DNA from: Pseudoalteromonas citrea
Lineage (GTDB): Bacteria > Pseudomonadota > Gammaproteobacteria > Enterobacterales > Alteromonadaceae
Direction of reading: 5' to 3'
NCBI RefSeq assembly: GCF_000238375.3
Contig: NZ_AHBZ03000027.1
Coordinates: forward strand, 930,001 to 994,000
DNA: 64,000 nt
Shown here: positions 44,115 to 52,642 of the stretch, piece after piece
Position numbering within the stretch: the stretch's first letter is position 1
Layout: the number at the start of each line of letters is the position of its first letter
The notes under the pieces: model-generated
What the model saw: only the letters and a program-made list of their open reading frames with translations
What the model was told of the DNA's origin: nothing
The model's database searches: none
Made by a program: the position numbers and the translations under genes

Positions 44115-44944
44115 TGTTTTGCCCAATCGGCCAGTAAATCAATGCCGCCATGGCCTAATTCAGGTAACCAATGTAAGTAACTCTGTGTCGTTTTAATATC
44201 ACTGTGACCAAGCTGATGTTGCAATTGATGAAGCGGCATGCCTGACTCAAGTTGATGTGTCGCGTAAGCATGGCGAAGTGCATGCGGGTTACACTGCTGC
44301 AAACCAATACTGTGTGACTGCTTCCTTAATGACTTTCTAAAGCTCGATGGCGACATCGGTTTGTCCATAAGCCATCGAGAATAGAACATCCAGCCTGATG
44401 GACGGTACACTCTCCAGTAGCAACGTAACTGCTTCAATACACTCTCTGACACAACAACGTAACGTGATTTATCTCCTTTACCCTGCTCAATTAAAATGGT
44501 TTTTCGTTTACCGTCTATGTCTGTAACTTTAATGCGTAATAGCTCACCAATACGTAAACCACAGCCATAACACACGATAATTAGCGTCTTTAATCGCATA
44601 TCTGTGCAGCTTGCTATCAGCCGTTGTATGTCGCTACGAGATAAATAAATGGGTGCTCGAGACTTCGCTTTTGGTAAGGTAATATCTAAGTTCAATGGCC
44701 GATGTAAAATGTGCTTAAACAAGAACCAAATACTGTTTATCTGTAACTTTTGGCTTGCCCGAGAAAGCTTGCGGATCGCCGGATCTTGAAAGAATGAATT
44801 CAACTCTTCATCTGTAATTAAATCCAACGATTTATTAAAGTAATTTCTGAGTTTAAGTAAGTGCGCGCAATAGCTTTTACTTGTTCTTTGTGAATAACCT
44901 CGATAGGTTATTTCTGCCTTGACCTGTTCAATGAGTGTATGCAT
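44111..44944 (-). CDS. Tyrosine recombinase associated with the IS91-type transposase
   Basis: 277 residues. N-terminal SAM-like domain (TYRGYSQRTSKSYCAHLLKL), catalytic domain with Arg in YGCGLRIGELLRIK, HALRHAYATHQLESG (HxxR), LGHSDIKTTQSYLHW (His and nucleophile Tyr). It lacks the extra integron-integrase helix, so it is not an IntI. Its last codons overlap the transposase gene. The role of such recombinases in IS91-type elements is not established. Confidence 0.88.
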   Translation of the reverse strand: MHTLIEQVKAEITYRGYSQRTSKSYCAHLLKLRNYFNKSLDLITDEELNSFFQDPAIRKLSRASQKLQINSIWFLFKHILHRPLNLDITLPKAKSRAPIYLSRSDIQRLIASCTDMRLKTLIIVCYGCGLRIGELLRIKVTDIDGKRKTILIEQGKGDKSRYVVVSESVLKQLRCYWRVYRPSGWMFYSRWLMDKPMSPSSFRKSLRKQSHSIGLQQCNPHALRHAYATHQLESGMPLHQLQHQLGHSDIKTTQSYLHWLPELGHGGIDLLADWAKQ

Positions 44945-45023
44945 TTTTGACCTCTAAGTTGTGAAATAACTCAGAGAAAGTGTGGCTCAAATGCTGAGAA
45001 TAGGATCTCCGCGTAGCGGCTTA

Positions 45024-45030
45024 GTTCAAC
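45024..45030 (-). other. attI-cassette junction core
   Basis: On the minus strand GTTGAAC fits the GTTRRRY core at the point where cassette 1 begins. It lies 222 bp before intI and faces the array. The region from here to about 45165 is the likely attI. Confidence 0.6.
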
Positions 45031-45040
45031 AATTTAATAT

Positions 45041-45184
45041 CGACCCATTGGGTCGTTTTTCTACCGAGCCACGGGTCATTTTTATCATTGTACCAGTTCT
45101 ATCACAATAACTAACTTGTTGCTAAAGATATATTTTTAAGCACTTTAGATATTATGGAAAGGATAAGAACGACCCAATGGGTCG
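45041..45184. promoter_or_regulatory. Twin palindromes in the attI/intI promoter region
   Basis: CGACCCATTGGGTCG (45041-45055) and CGACCCAATGGGTCG (45170-45184) are 7+1+7 perfect palindromes, 129 bp apart; GTTTT follows the first and GTTTTC the second. They could be operators or hairpin recombination elements. The second overlaps the region just upstream of the putative -35 of intI. Confidence 0.55.
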
Positions 45185-45215
45185 TTTTCTTGACTATAGG
45201 AGAAACACAACGATA

Positions 45216-45231
45216 CTGTGTATAAATACAG
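45216..45231 (+). promoter_or_regulatory. LexA-type operator of the integron integrase
   Basis: CTGTGTATAAATACAG fits CTGT-N8-ACAG. It lies 22 bp before the intI ATG and overlaps a likely -10 (ATACTG), with TTGACT at 45190-45195 as -35. SOS control of integron integrases by LexA is known. Confidence 0.8.
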
Positions 45232-45252
45232 TTACCTGTTAGAGCTAGCTCA

Positions 45253-46224
45253 ATGAGAACTCGTTCACCATTTTTAAACCACATCACCGAGTTTATGCTG
45301 ACTAAGCAATATTCGCTCAGAACCGTTGATACATATCTTAAGTGGATTTCTTCCTATATTAATTTTCATGGTAAGCGTCACCCAGCTTCAATGGGCAATA
45401 ACGAGGTTGTCGAATATCTCGACTACCTTGTACTTAAATGTAATGTGTCGCCTAAAACACAAGCGACAGCGTTAAATGCGTTATCTTTTCTGTATAAGCA
45501 AATAATTAAACAGGATTTGTGTCCTAATCTAACGTTTGTCAGAAGCAAGCGTCAATCTAAGTTGCCAATTGTTATGACCCCCGAGGAGGTTAAACGTCTC
45601 ATGTCGTTTTTAAGTAAACGATATTATTTAATTTCAGGTTTAATGTATGGTAGCGGCTTACGTGTAATGGAAGCTGTTCAACTACGAGTTCAGGATATTG
45701 ACTTTGACTACAAATGCATTCGGATCTGGAATGGAAAAGGGAATAAACATCGGGTGGTTACACTCGCCACAGAACTTATATCTAAACTAAGAAATCAAAT
45801 TGCTCAGGCTGATGAATACTTAAAATTAGATTCCCAGAATGAACAATATGCTGGTGTTTGGATGCCAAACGCACTGGCAAGAAAATATCCTAGCGCCAAT
45901 AAGTTAATTGCTTGGCAGTATCTATTTCCCTCATATAAGCTAAGTGTTGATCCTGAAACTGGCGAGATCCGCCGACATCACTTTCATCAAACAGGAGTAC
46001 GTAAAGCGGTTAAAGAGGCAGCCAAAAAAGCACAAATCACAAAACCTATAACGCCCCACACTTTTAGACATTCATTTGCTACTCATTTACTACAAAGTGG
46101 TGCAGATATCAGAACCGTGCAAGCTCAACTTGGCCATTCTGAGGTGAAGACAACGCAAATATATACTCATGTTTTACAGCAAGGCGCAAACGGTGTTGTT
46201 AGCCCTTTGAGCAAAATATTCTAG
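45253..46224 (+). CDS. intI: Integron integrase IntI
   Basis: 323 residues, the usual length. Tyrosine-recombinase catalytic residues: Arg in YGSGLRVMEAVQLR, HTFRHSFATHLLQSG (HxxR), LGHSEVKTTQIYTHV (His and Tyr). The extra segment MPNALARKYPSANKLIAWQYLFPS, unique to integron integrases, lies between the patches. The N-terminus has the SAM-like domain (TEFMLTKQYSLRTVDTYLKWI). IntI recombines attI with attC of folded single-stranded cassettes. The gene faces away from the cassette array, as is normal, and has a LexA-type operator. It appears functional. Confidence 0.95.
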   Translation: MRTRSPFLNHITEFMLTKQYSLRTVDTYLKWISSYINFHGKRHPASMGNNEVVEYLDYLVLKCNVSPKTQATALNALSFLYKQIIKQDLCPNLTFVRSKRQSKLPIVMTPEEVKRLMSFLSKRYYLISGLMYGSGLRVMEAVQLRVQDIDFDYKCIRIWNGKGNKHRVVTLATELISKLRNQIAQADEYLKLDSQNEQYAGVWMPNALARKYPSANKLIAWQYLFPSYKLSVDPETGEIRRHHFHQTGVRKAVKEAAKKAQITKPITPHTFRHSFATHLLQSGADIRTVQAQLGHSEVKTTQIYTHVLQQGANGVVSPLSKIF

Positions 46225-46576
46225 CTTGTTTTACGGCAGAAACGAGTTATACCTAAATGACTGAAATTGGCACATACACGACTGTCAGGTTTGATTGAGT
46301 CCTGCTAATCTCAAAAGGTGCTGTACACTCACAGCACAGGTACTTTCGCTAAACTTTATAGAACCAATACAGTTAATCGTTAACTCTATTTTTAACTACC
46401 TTACATAGGGTTTTTAACTTAACTGCTTGAGATCCAATTCTTTATTTTTTATTCAATGGTATGTCGATTGTTTTACTATAACCGTAGTTGATTTGCTTCA
46501 TATTGATTTTATTATGAAGCAAATCATCAGCTATTCTAACACCCGAGCTCATTAAATCGCGGCGCTTTTATGAGCT
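46225..46576. other. Intergenic region right of intI
   Basis: About 350 bp. A short inverted repeat (GATTTGCTTCAT with ATGAAGCAAATC, 46489-46526) lies near the end of the methyltransferase-like gene and may be its terminator. Nothing else was recognised. Confidence 0.4.
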
Positions 46577-47419
46577 TTATAATGCCACTTTGACAAATTT
46601 AAGAGTCATACGATCGGACTCACCGATTGCGGTGTAAACCGCTTTATCTTTGTCTTTTAAAGCTAGGCTCGGGGGCAAAGTCCACACGCCTTTTTCATAC
46701 TCTTTGGTATCTTTTGGGTTGGCGTTAATTTCTGAGCTAGCAACGAGTTTAAAACCAAGTGACTCAACCACGTTAATAAGATCTGACTGTTTCCAGCGTC
46801 CTCGATCTGAAGATGCTTTTCGATCGCCTGAATAGCTTTCATCGTCTCTGTGTTGCACTATCGCTAGAACACCTTTGTCTTTTAATATCTGCCATGACTG
46901 CTTCAAGCCTAACTCTAATCGACCTTGGTTTTGCCAATTATGTAGAGTACGTGTAATAAAAACAAAATCCAATGACCCCTCATCTACAGGTAACCCTTTA
47001 AGGGAAGGCAGCCATGAACCAATTGCATTCTTGCCATACAGCTCAGGCGTGTTTTTCACTTTTTCAGGGTATGCTTGCAGAGTTTTAGCCCATTCAGGCC
47101 ATTTCCCATAGTATGCGGGGTTATGCTGTAAACCAACATATTTGCCTTTGTCTTTGAGTAAAGGTGCAAGTATGTGAGTATACCAGCCTTTACCTGGCGC
47201 TACTTCACCGACTTGAGATGTTTCTTTTATGTCAAAAAACCTTAGTACCTCTTCAGGGTTTCGATATTTATCACGTTTTAACTCTTCCGTCGTACGGTAA
47301 GTATTATTATGCACAGCGTGCCAAATAGCATCTTTCTCCGTTGATGTGGCTGATACGCTTTTCACGTTAAGAGTTGAGAATAACAAAATTATGCCTGCTA
47401 AATATGCATGTTTACTCAC
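46577..47419 (-). CDS. Secreted class I methyltransferase-like protein
   Basis: 280 residues if translated from the GTG at 47419, which has AGGACA upstream and gives a clean signal peptide (SKHAYLAGIILLFSTLNVKSVSA); the frame is open to an ATG at 47503, which would add 28 polar residues. The mature part looks like a SAM-dependent methyltransferase (COG4798 type): QVGEVAPGKGWYTHILAPLLKDKG (motif I region), LPVDEGSLDFVFITRTLHNW, LKDKGVLAIVQHRDD. SAM is not expected in the periplasm, so the activity is puzzling. It is followed on the same strand by nothing and preceded by the DJ-1-type gene. Confidence 0.7.
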   Translation of the reverse strand: MSKHAYLAGIILLFSTLNVKSVSATSTEKDAIWHAVHNNTYRTTEELKRDKYRNPEEVLRFFDIKETSQVGEVAPGKGWYTHILAPLLKDKGKYVGLQHNPAYYGKWPEWAKTLQAYPEKVKNTPELYGKNAIGSWLPSLKGLPVDEGSLDFVFITRTLHNWQNQGRLELGLKQSWQILKDKGVLAIVQHRDDESYSGDRKASSDRGRWKQSDLINVVESLGFKLVASSEINANPKDTKEYEKGVWTLPPSLALKDKDKAVYTAIGESDRMTLKFVKVAL

Positions 47420-47628
47420 GTTATATGTCCTGTTGTGATTTTTATTTTTTTGTGTTTTTTTATTATTACTTACGGGTCGAGAAATTTTAATTTTTAACTT
47501 CATTATTTTCTAAAATAACCATATCTCGGTTTTTATTTTAATTCAACTTTCAAAAGGTTTTAAAACGTGTTTTCTTCGTTAATTATCTGTATGTGGTTAA
47601 TGTATAATTAATGTCATTTATTAAAGTC

Positions 47629-48372
47629 TCAATTTAATATAATCATTTCTTTTGCAACCAGTGCCGCTGAAGGCAAAAACATGGTTGAAACGATCCGCTG
47701 ATTGACGACGACGGCGTGTTTGTCTTTTAGTGTTTGCTTATTTAGTGCAATTGCCCCGTTTTTATTCAGCTGGCTCTCTATAAGGAATGGTAGCAATGCA
47801 CCTTGCTTCGCCCATGATTTAGATGTTTCAGTTGAATTAGGAAACCCGGCTACTTTTTTACCTTTCACTAAAAACTCACCGTTAGATAAAGTAACGTTCG
47901 CAATGCCTGCCGAACCATGTCCTCCAACTCCTATCACGCCGCCAGACTCATATACTCGGCTTATGATAGCGTGGATTTTGGCATTGTTAGCAACGTCAAA
48001 CATCACGCCGTAACCGCCGCCGATATACACGGCCCAATAGTTTTCAGGGTTAACCTGGGCGGGTGAGAGAGAGTTATTCGCTTTATCTAAAAAACCTTCA
48101 TATTTAATGGTATAACTACTTATCCCTAGAGGGTCCATCATGAACTCAACAGAGCCTCCTTTGGGTGAGACAAAATCAACCTCAAAACCATGGCTTAAAA
48201 AAATGTGATAAGGCGGGGCGACTTCCCATAAATTGTTGCGCGCATCATGCTTTTCAGGGTCTCCCATATCCACCGTATTTGATACGACGATTAATACTTT
48301 CTTTGCTGATGCTGCCACAGTACTTGTGGTGACTAACATTGTTATAAATAAAAAAGTGGTTAAGAGTTTCAT
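47629..48372 (-). CDS. DJ-1/PfpI-family protein with signal peptide
   Basis: 247 residues from the ATG at 48372, where a signal peptide begins (MKLLTTFLFITMLVTTSTVAASA); the frame continues 22 codons upstream. Family pattern: KKVLIVVSNTVDMGDPEKHDARNNLWEVAPPYHIFLSHGFEVDFVSP (HSP31-like), YWAVYIGGGYGVMFDV, GVIGVGGHGSAGIANV. The nucleophile position, normally the Cys in AxCHG, reads VGGHGSAG, so the cysteine is missing and classical glyoxalase activity is doubtful. A weak Fur-like sequence (AAATAATTAGAATCGTTATTT) is at 48386-48406. It may be co-regulated with the methyltransferase-like gene downstream. Confidence 0.78.
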   Translation of the reverse strand: MKLLTTFLFITMLVTTSTVAASAKKVLIVVSNTVDMGDPEKHDARNNLWEVAPPYHIFLSHGFEVDFVSPKGGSVEFMMDPLGISSYTIKYEGFLDKANNSLSPAQVNPENYWAVYIGGGYGVMFDVANNAKIHAIISRVYESGGVIGVGGHGSAGIANVTLSNGEFLVKGKKVAGFPNSTETSKSWAKQGALLPFLIESQLNKNGAIALNKQTLKDKHAVVVNQRIVSTMFLPSAALVAKEMIILN

Positions 48373-48813
48373 CACTTGCCTTTTTAAATAATTAGAATCG
48401 TTATTTAGACGAGACCAGCTAATAAATGGTTTAAACATTCAAATCTTCAATCGCAAGGCTTTTAAGCATTTTACGCCAAGGTTGAGTTGCCAGTCATTCC
48501 GGGCTTCAATACTAAAAGTACGCAGTGGCACTTTTTGCAGCCGCGCTTGGCAGGGAGTTGTGCCATACACTGATAATCGTCTTGCACTCGCACGTTTCTT
48601 CGTTTTTATTCTTTAGGCGCTATGGCGAACCGACTGGTGCGTCTAATATTTAGTGGGTTAGTACACAGGAGGTCACCCAGCTAAAACAACAATATTTTAA
48701 CAGGTGAGTACCTTTAGTTTAGGGGAAATGGTGAGGGGTCAGGACGCTTGCTTCATGATACTTTTAATTTTCAGAGCGTATTATGGAGCTAGCCAGCTGA
48801 CCCTATGTATTTT
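48373..48813. other. Intergenic region with no clear gene
   Basis: About 440 bp. Apart from the weak Fur-like sequence at 48386-48406 it contains fragments such as CAGTCATTCCGGGCTTC that look like decayed repeat sequence. No ORF was supported. Confidence 0.4.
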
Positions 48814-49710
48814 TTAGTAGCAGTCTATCGCAATGGTATTCCAAGTGTTTGGAGTGCCATCGGCATATTTATTACAAATCCCTTTTGCAAACAGGTTTTC
48901 TAAGTGATAACCAAAGCTGGTGAAGTCAACCAGATTGCCGAATAATGGAAGCCTTCCATAGAAGTGTAGCTCGCGGAGCATATTATCTAAGTTATAGTCC
49001 GTTTGTTCTGCGATAAACGTGTGGTCTATTTCTTTTAAATTGATAATTGTAGGCTCAGGGAAGCTAGGAATTACGACGTGTAAGTATTCTTCGTCATATT
49101 CACCATCATAGAATTTCACTGTTTGCAGCATTTCTGTAGGCGATAGTTGAGTCATAGCGAGTGAAAAGTCGGTGACGGTTAATTGTTCTTGAGTGAGGTT
49201 ACGATTGACGTTTATGGTTCCTGGTAAAATATCGTGTAAGGCACGCATCACGCCTTGCTCATTGTCATTCACACTTAGAGAAAGCGCGTAATTAGGGAAC
49301 CTTTTATTGGTAAAACGCTGATAAGACTCTTTAACCATGCCCATGAAAAACTCGAGTGTTTTTTGGCGGGCGATGATGTGCGCCTGTTCTTCAGTGACTT
49401 GCCTAGACATGAGCAACGTCGTTTTCTTGCCAACATAGAAACTGACTAGATTTTGCGTAATTGAATACACCGCGGCGTTGGACGCGTTTTTAGGGTTTCC
49501 TCCTTGATTAATTCGAGTGCCATTTGCGTAGTCGAAAATAGTGCTTAAATCAAAACGGCCATTTTCATCATTTTCACGGGTTTGAGAGTTCCACTGAAAG
49601 AGATCATGAGACGCGAGTCCCATCACCCCTATATCAACGACACGTATTGGCTTTTTGGCAAAAGCAGGGATAGAAAACAGCAGAATTAGCAGTGCTGAGA
49701 TTAATTTCAT
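48814..49710 (-). CDS. Unknown secreted protein, probably Fur-regulated
   Basis: 298 residues with a signal peptide (MKLISALLILLFSIPAFA). No family is recognised. The mature protein is acidic and helical in the middle (TTLLMSRQVTEEQAHIIARQKTLEF), with a late Cys pair (GICNKY and AIDCY at the very end). A Fur-box-like sequence lies 19 bp upstream of the start, which suggests derepression under iron starvation. A periplasmic location is likely. The neighbours do not clarify its role. Confidence 0.65.
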   Translation of the reverse strand: MKLISALLILLFSIPAFAKKPIRVVDIGVMGLASHDLFQWNSQTRENDENGRFDLSTIFDYANGTRINQGGNPKNASNAAVYSITQNLVSFYVGKKTTLLMSRQVTEEQAHIIARQKTLEFFMGMVKESYQRFTNKRFPNYALSLSVNDNEQGVMRALHDILPGTINVNRNLTQEQLTVTDFSLAMTQLSPTEMLQTVKFYDGEYDEEYLHVVIPSFPEPTIINLKEIDHTFIAEQTDYNLDNMLRELHFYGRLPLFGNLVDFTSFGYHLENLFAKGICNKYADGTPNTWNTIAIDCY

Positions 49711-49728
49711 TTAGTAACTTTCCTTTAT

Positions 49729-49747
49729 GCAAATGAGAATCATTATA
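49729..49747 (-). promoter_or_regulatory. Fur-box-like sequence
   Basis: Minus strand TATAATGATTCTCATTTGC matches the 19-bp Fur consensus GATAATGATAATCATTATC at 14 positions, with the TGAT/TCATT core intact. It lies directly before the unknown secreted-protein gene. Confidence 0.65.
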
Positions 49748-50267
49748 TTAAATTGTTTGTTTTTATGAGTCAATGTATCTTTAATGTTAATTGTTGGGGC
49801 TTGTTTATGTGGTTCGATTCAAAAAAAGGATTAAATTGACTGAAGGGGCTTTTCGAGTTTAGCTTAATAAATAGCTTTGCTTTAACCATTTTGAAAGCAG
49901 AGATGTGGGGATTATGAAAGGTACTTATACTGTTTCTATTAGCAGGTGCCCTTGCTGAGTGAACCATTTTCTTCGCTAAATTATTAGGATGAGTGTAGAC
50001 CAGAGGTCATGGCGATTTCTGTGCAGTATTTTTGATATTTAAGCACGACTGTTCTAGATAATTCATCTGAGCTACATAGAGGCAGTTAACAATAAAAACA
50101 AGTTAATAAGCAGGCTAAGGCTGCAATGATTATAGCCGTTGACCATTATCGATACGCCCAGGAAAACCCAAAAGCGACAATGATAAGAAGCGAAATAAAA
50201 CTATATATGTCAATCAGTTCGATGGCAGTGTTCAATGTACCTTTAATTAGCGGTGTAATGTATAGGG
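49748..50267. other. Intergenic region
   Basis: About 520 bp. One 65-codon ORF on the minus strand is low in plausibility and is not called. No other gene, RNA or repeat was recognised. Confidence 0.4.
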
Positions 50268-50302
50268 AGAGCTCGTTCGCGTTCTAAGAACGAGCTCTTT
50301 TC
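50268..50302 (+). terminator. Strong hairpin, rho-independent terminator
   Basis: AGAGCTCGTTC (50268-50278) pairs perfectly with GAACGAGCTCT (50288-50298), followed by TTTTCC-type sequence. The T-run is on the plus strand although no plus-strand gene ends here; it may stop antisense or read-through transcription. Confidence 0.65.
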
Positions 50303-50346
50303 CATCAATATTAAGGGGGTCGCACCTCATTGTGGTGTAGTTCCTG

Positions 50347-51603
50347 TTAAAATATTAATAGTTTTATTGCCATAGGTGTTATCGCTAATATTGAGATAAT
50401 AGTGCCAATTAAAGTAACCCTCTTTGAACACGGGTAATTGGTTTTCATACCAAAGAGCGGCCGTAGGATCTTAACATGCGCGACAATAGAGCAGAGTATT
50501 GCACATACCAAAAATGTCCCTAATAAAATAATGAAGGCTTCAAGCCAAGGGCCTAGTTTTAACGTACTTAAGCTGTAAGCAAGAGCGATAATGACGCTTT
50601 GGTGGAAAATATAAAACGGGAAAACAATCGTGTTTAGGTTTGTCAGTAGCTTGGAGGGGCGTTTCAAAAAGCGTGTGGCCAATGCCAGTATTGCCAATAC
50701 ACCCAGTAAGCTTTGCACCGTGTATATCATATTCATGCTCACAAGTTGCCAGTGAAGACTGCTGCTACTGAGCCAAATCGCTTGGTATCCATAAACAATT
50801 ATTATGTATGTGAAGGCGAATAACCCAAGTAGCCATTGCCAATATCGGCATAACTGAGTAAAAAACGTTGTGTGATGTACCAATAAAAAGCCATATAACA
50901 AAAACACAAACCCCATAGGGTAGCGATATGTTTCGCTTGGCCAAGTTAACTTAAGGACCCATAGGGGGAGCAATAGCCCCAAGCAGACGAAGATAAACGG
51001 TTGTTTTAAACAATATTGAATAAACTTTTGCAGCCAATTGCTCCGTAAAATTGGTAATACGACTAGTATCCAGATAGTAAATTGCCAAAGTGAGCGCAGG
51101 TACCAAAGGTGATTGACATCAACGTGGGGCCAAATACCTGCTTGGTATTGTGTGAATAAAGGGTGAGATAAGTCTAAAAAAGCGCTATAAAACTCGGCGT
51201 AATTCATTGATAGCCCGACTTCCTGTTGCATTTGCGCATATAGCTGAATCGGTACGACCATCCACACACCTACAAGCAAAGGCAACAAGATTTTAATTGA
51301 GCGGTTGAGTAGCACGTGTGTCATTGGTTTTTTTTGTAAAATGCTACTTAATGCTGCGCCAGAAATAAACCAAATTACCCCCATTCGCCATGGTGATAGC
51401 AATAACATCCAGCTTTCGATATCAGTATTCATGTGCGAACTTTTAAAATGATAACCCCAGTTTTGAGCGTACAACATGCCGGTGTGGTAAAAAATCAATA
51501 AGCCAAAGGCAAGGACTCTAAGCCAATCTAGTTCAACCATACGCTCTGTTGTTTGTAATGAAAATATTGATGATTGCCACAATGCTATGATGCGCTTTAG
51601 CAT
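50347..51603 (-). CDS. Acyltransferase-3 family membrane protein
   Basis: 418 residues with about ten transmembrane segments. The N-terminal pattern MVELDWLRVLAFGLLIFYHTGMLY carries the conserved DxLR and H of Acyl_transf_3, followed by SPWRMGVIWFISGAALSSIL. Members transfer acyl groups to sugars or lipids at the inner membrane; OatA-like and OPG-type enzymes are relatives. The substrate is unknown. The gene is divergent from a LytTR-type regulator, a common pairing, with 184 bp between them. Confidence 0.82.
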   Translation of the reverse strand: MLKRIIALWQSSIFSLQTTERMVELDWLRVLAFGLLIFYHTGMLYAQNWGYHFKSSHMNTDIESWMLLLSPWRMGVIWFISGAALSSILQKKPMTHVLLNRSIKILLPLLVGVWMVVPIQLYAQMQQEVGLSMNYAEFYSAFLDLSHPLFTQYQAGIWPHVDVNHLWYLRSLWQFTIWILVVLPILRSNWLQKFIQYCLKQPFIFVCLGLLLPLWVLKLTWPSETYRYPMGFVFLLYGFLLVHHTTFFTQLCRYWQWLLGLFAFTYIIIVYGYQAIWLSSSSLHWQLVSMNMIYTVQSLLGVLAILALATRFLKRPSKLLTNLNTIVFPFYIFHQSVIIALAYSLSTLKLGPWLEAFIILLGTFLVCAILCSIVAHVKILRPLFGMKTNYPCSKRVTLIGTIISILAITPMAIKLLIF

Positions 51604-51787
51604 AGATAACCCTATAAAATGGTGTGATTAGATGTGTATAGCTTTTCTTAATTTGAGGTGGATTCATATTAATATGTGTTTAAAAAACAGTTACTAGGGA
51701 TAAGCGGAGGAATACAGGGATAAACAACTTGGGGTAAACTCGGTTAATTGATAGTCTGGAGATCCATCAAACAAATAAGGTTATGTC

Positions 51788-52642
51788 ATGGTGCGTTCAG
51801 CACACTTTTTACAGTATTCGAACCTCTATGGTGTGTGTTTTTTAGCGGCGTACATTTTCATTAATAACACCATTAATGCCACGTCAGATATTATGGAAGC
51901 GCAACGGTTGAATAACCAGCTGTTTGAATGGTGGGAACCATTTATTTGGGAATATAGTAGTGCATTGGGCACATTGGCGCTTGTACCGGGTATTGTATAT
52001 TTACTTACAGCTTATCCATTTAACTTTCAGGCAATGGGCCGCTCACTGTCAGTTTACTTGCTGGCATCTCTTATATTTAGTGTGTTGCATGTCAGTATAA
52101 TGGTTGGCATTAGGGAGCTTGTGTATTGGAGTAACAGTCGTGATTATGATTTTGGCTTATTATGGTATGAGTTCTTATACGAGTACCGTAAAGATTTATT
52201 GAGCTTTGCTTTTCTGATTGCTGTGATAAAAGGTTATCAATATTTTATGGCTCAGCTCAAAGGTGAGGCTCGAGTGTTGCAAAGCGCCGAAGAGTCAGTG
52301 CAGCCGCAATTTGAACGCTTGCTAGTGAGAAAGTTAGGCAAAGAGTTTATTATTAAAGTGAGTGAGATTGAGTGGATAGAGTCTTCAGGGAATTATGTTA
52401 ATTTACATATTAATGGGCGAGCTTACCCGCTCAGAACAACGTTAACCAAGCTCAGTGAGCAACTCATTTCTCAGGGGTTTTGTCGGGTTCATCGTAGTTA
52501 TGCCGTTCGGTTAGATGCCATTTGTTCGATCATGCCAATACACAGTGGAGATAGTGAAATCACCCTGAAAAATGGTAAAAAAATAAATCTATCAAGACGT
52601 TACAAAGAGCAGTTTAAATCACTCCTATTGATTGACGGCTAA
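51788..52642 (+). CDS. Membrane-anchored LytTR-family transcriptional regulator
   Basis: 284 residues. Four hydrophobic segments in the first 160 residues (about 14-28, 60-75, 90-112, 135-152) form the membrane part. The LytTR DNA-binding domain is at about 180-282: LLVRKLGKEFIIKVSEIEWIESSGNYVNLHINGRAYPLR, GFCRVHRSYAVRLDAI, ITLKNGKKINLSRRY. There is no receiver domain, so it probably senses through the membrane part. It likely controls the divergent acyltransferase gene. Confidence 0.85.
   Translation: MVRSAHFLQYSNLYGVCFLAAYIFINNTINATSDIMEAQRLNNQLFEWWEPFIWEYSSALGTLALVPGIVYLLTAYPFNFQAMGRSLSVYLLASLIFSVLHVSIMVGIRELVYWSNSRDYDFGLLWYEFLYEYRKDLLSFAFLIAVIKGYQYFMAQLKGEARVLQSAEESVQPQFERLLVRKLGKEFIIKVSEIEWIESSGNYVNLHINGRAYPLRTTLTKLSEQLISQGFCRVHRSYAVRLDAICSIMPIHSGDSEITLKNGKKINLSRRYKEQFKSLLLIDG

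Larger units (their letters stand above)
43026..44944 (-). mobile_element. IS91-type element with accompanying tyrosine recombinase
   Basis: Two overlapping genes, recombinase then Y2 transposase, as in the IS91-like elements that carry an integrase gene. The ends (ori/ter) were not located; the limits given are those of the genes. It occupies most of integron cassette 1. Confidence 0.7.

Noticed and set aside
49770-49967. 65-codon minus-strand ORF
   Set aside because: No ribosome site, composition typical of random AT-rich sequence, no family.
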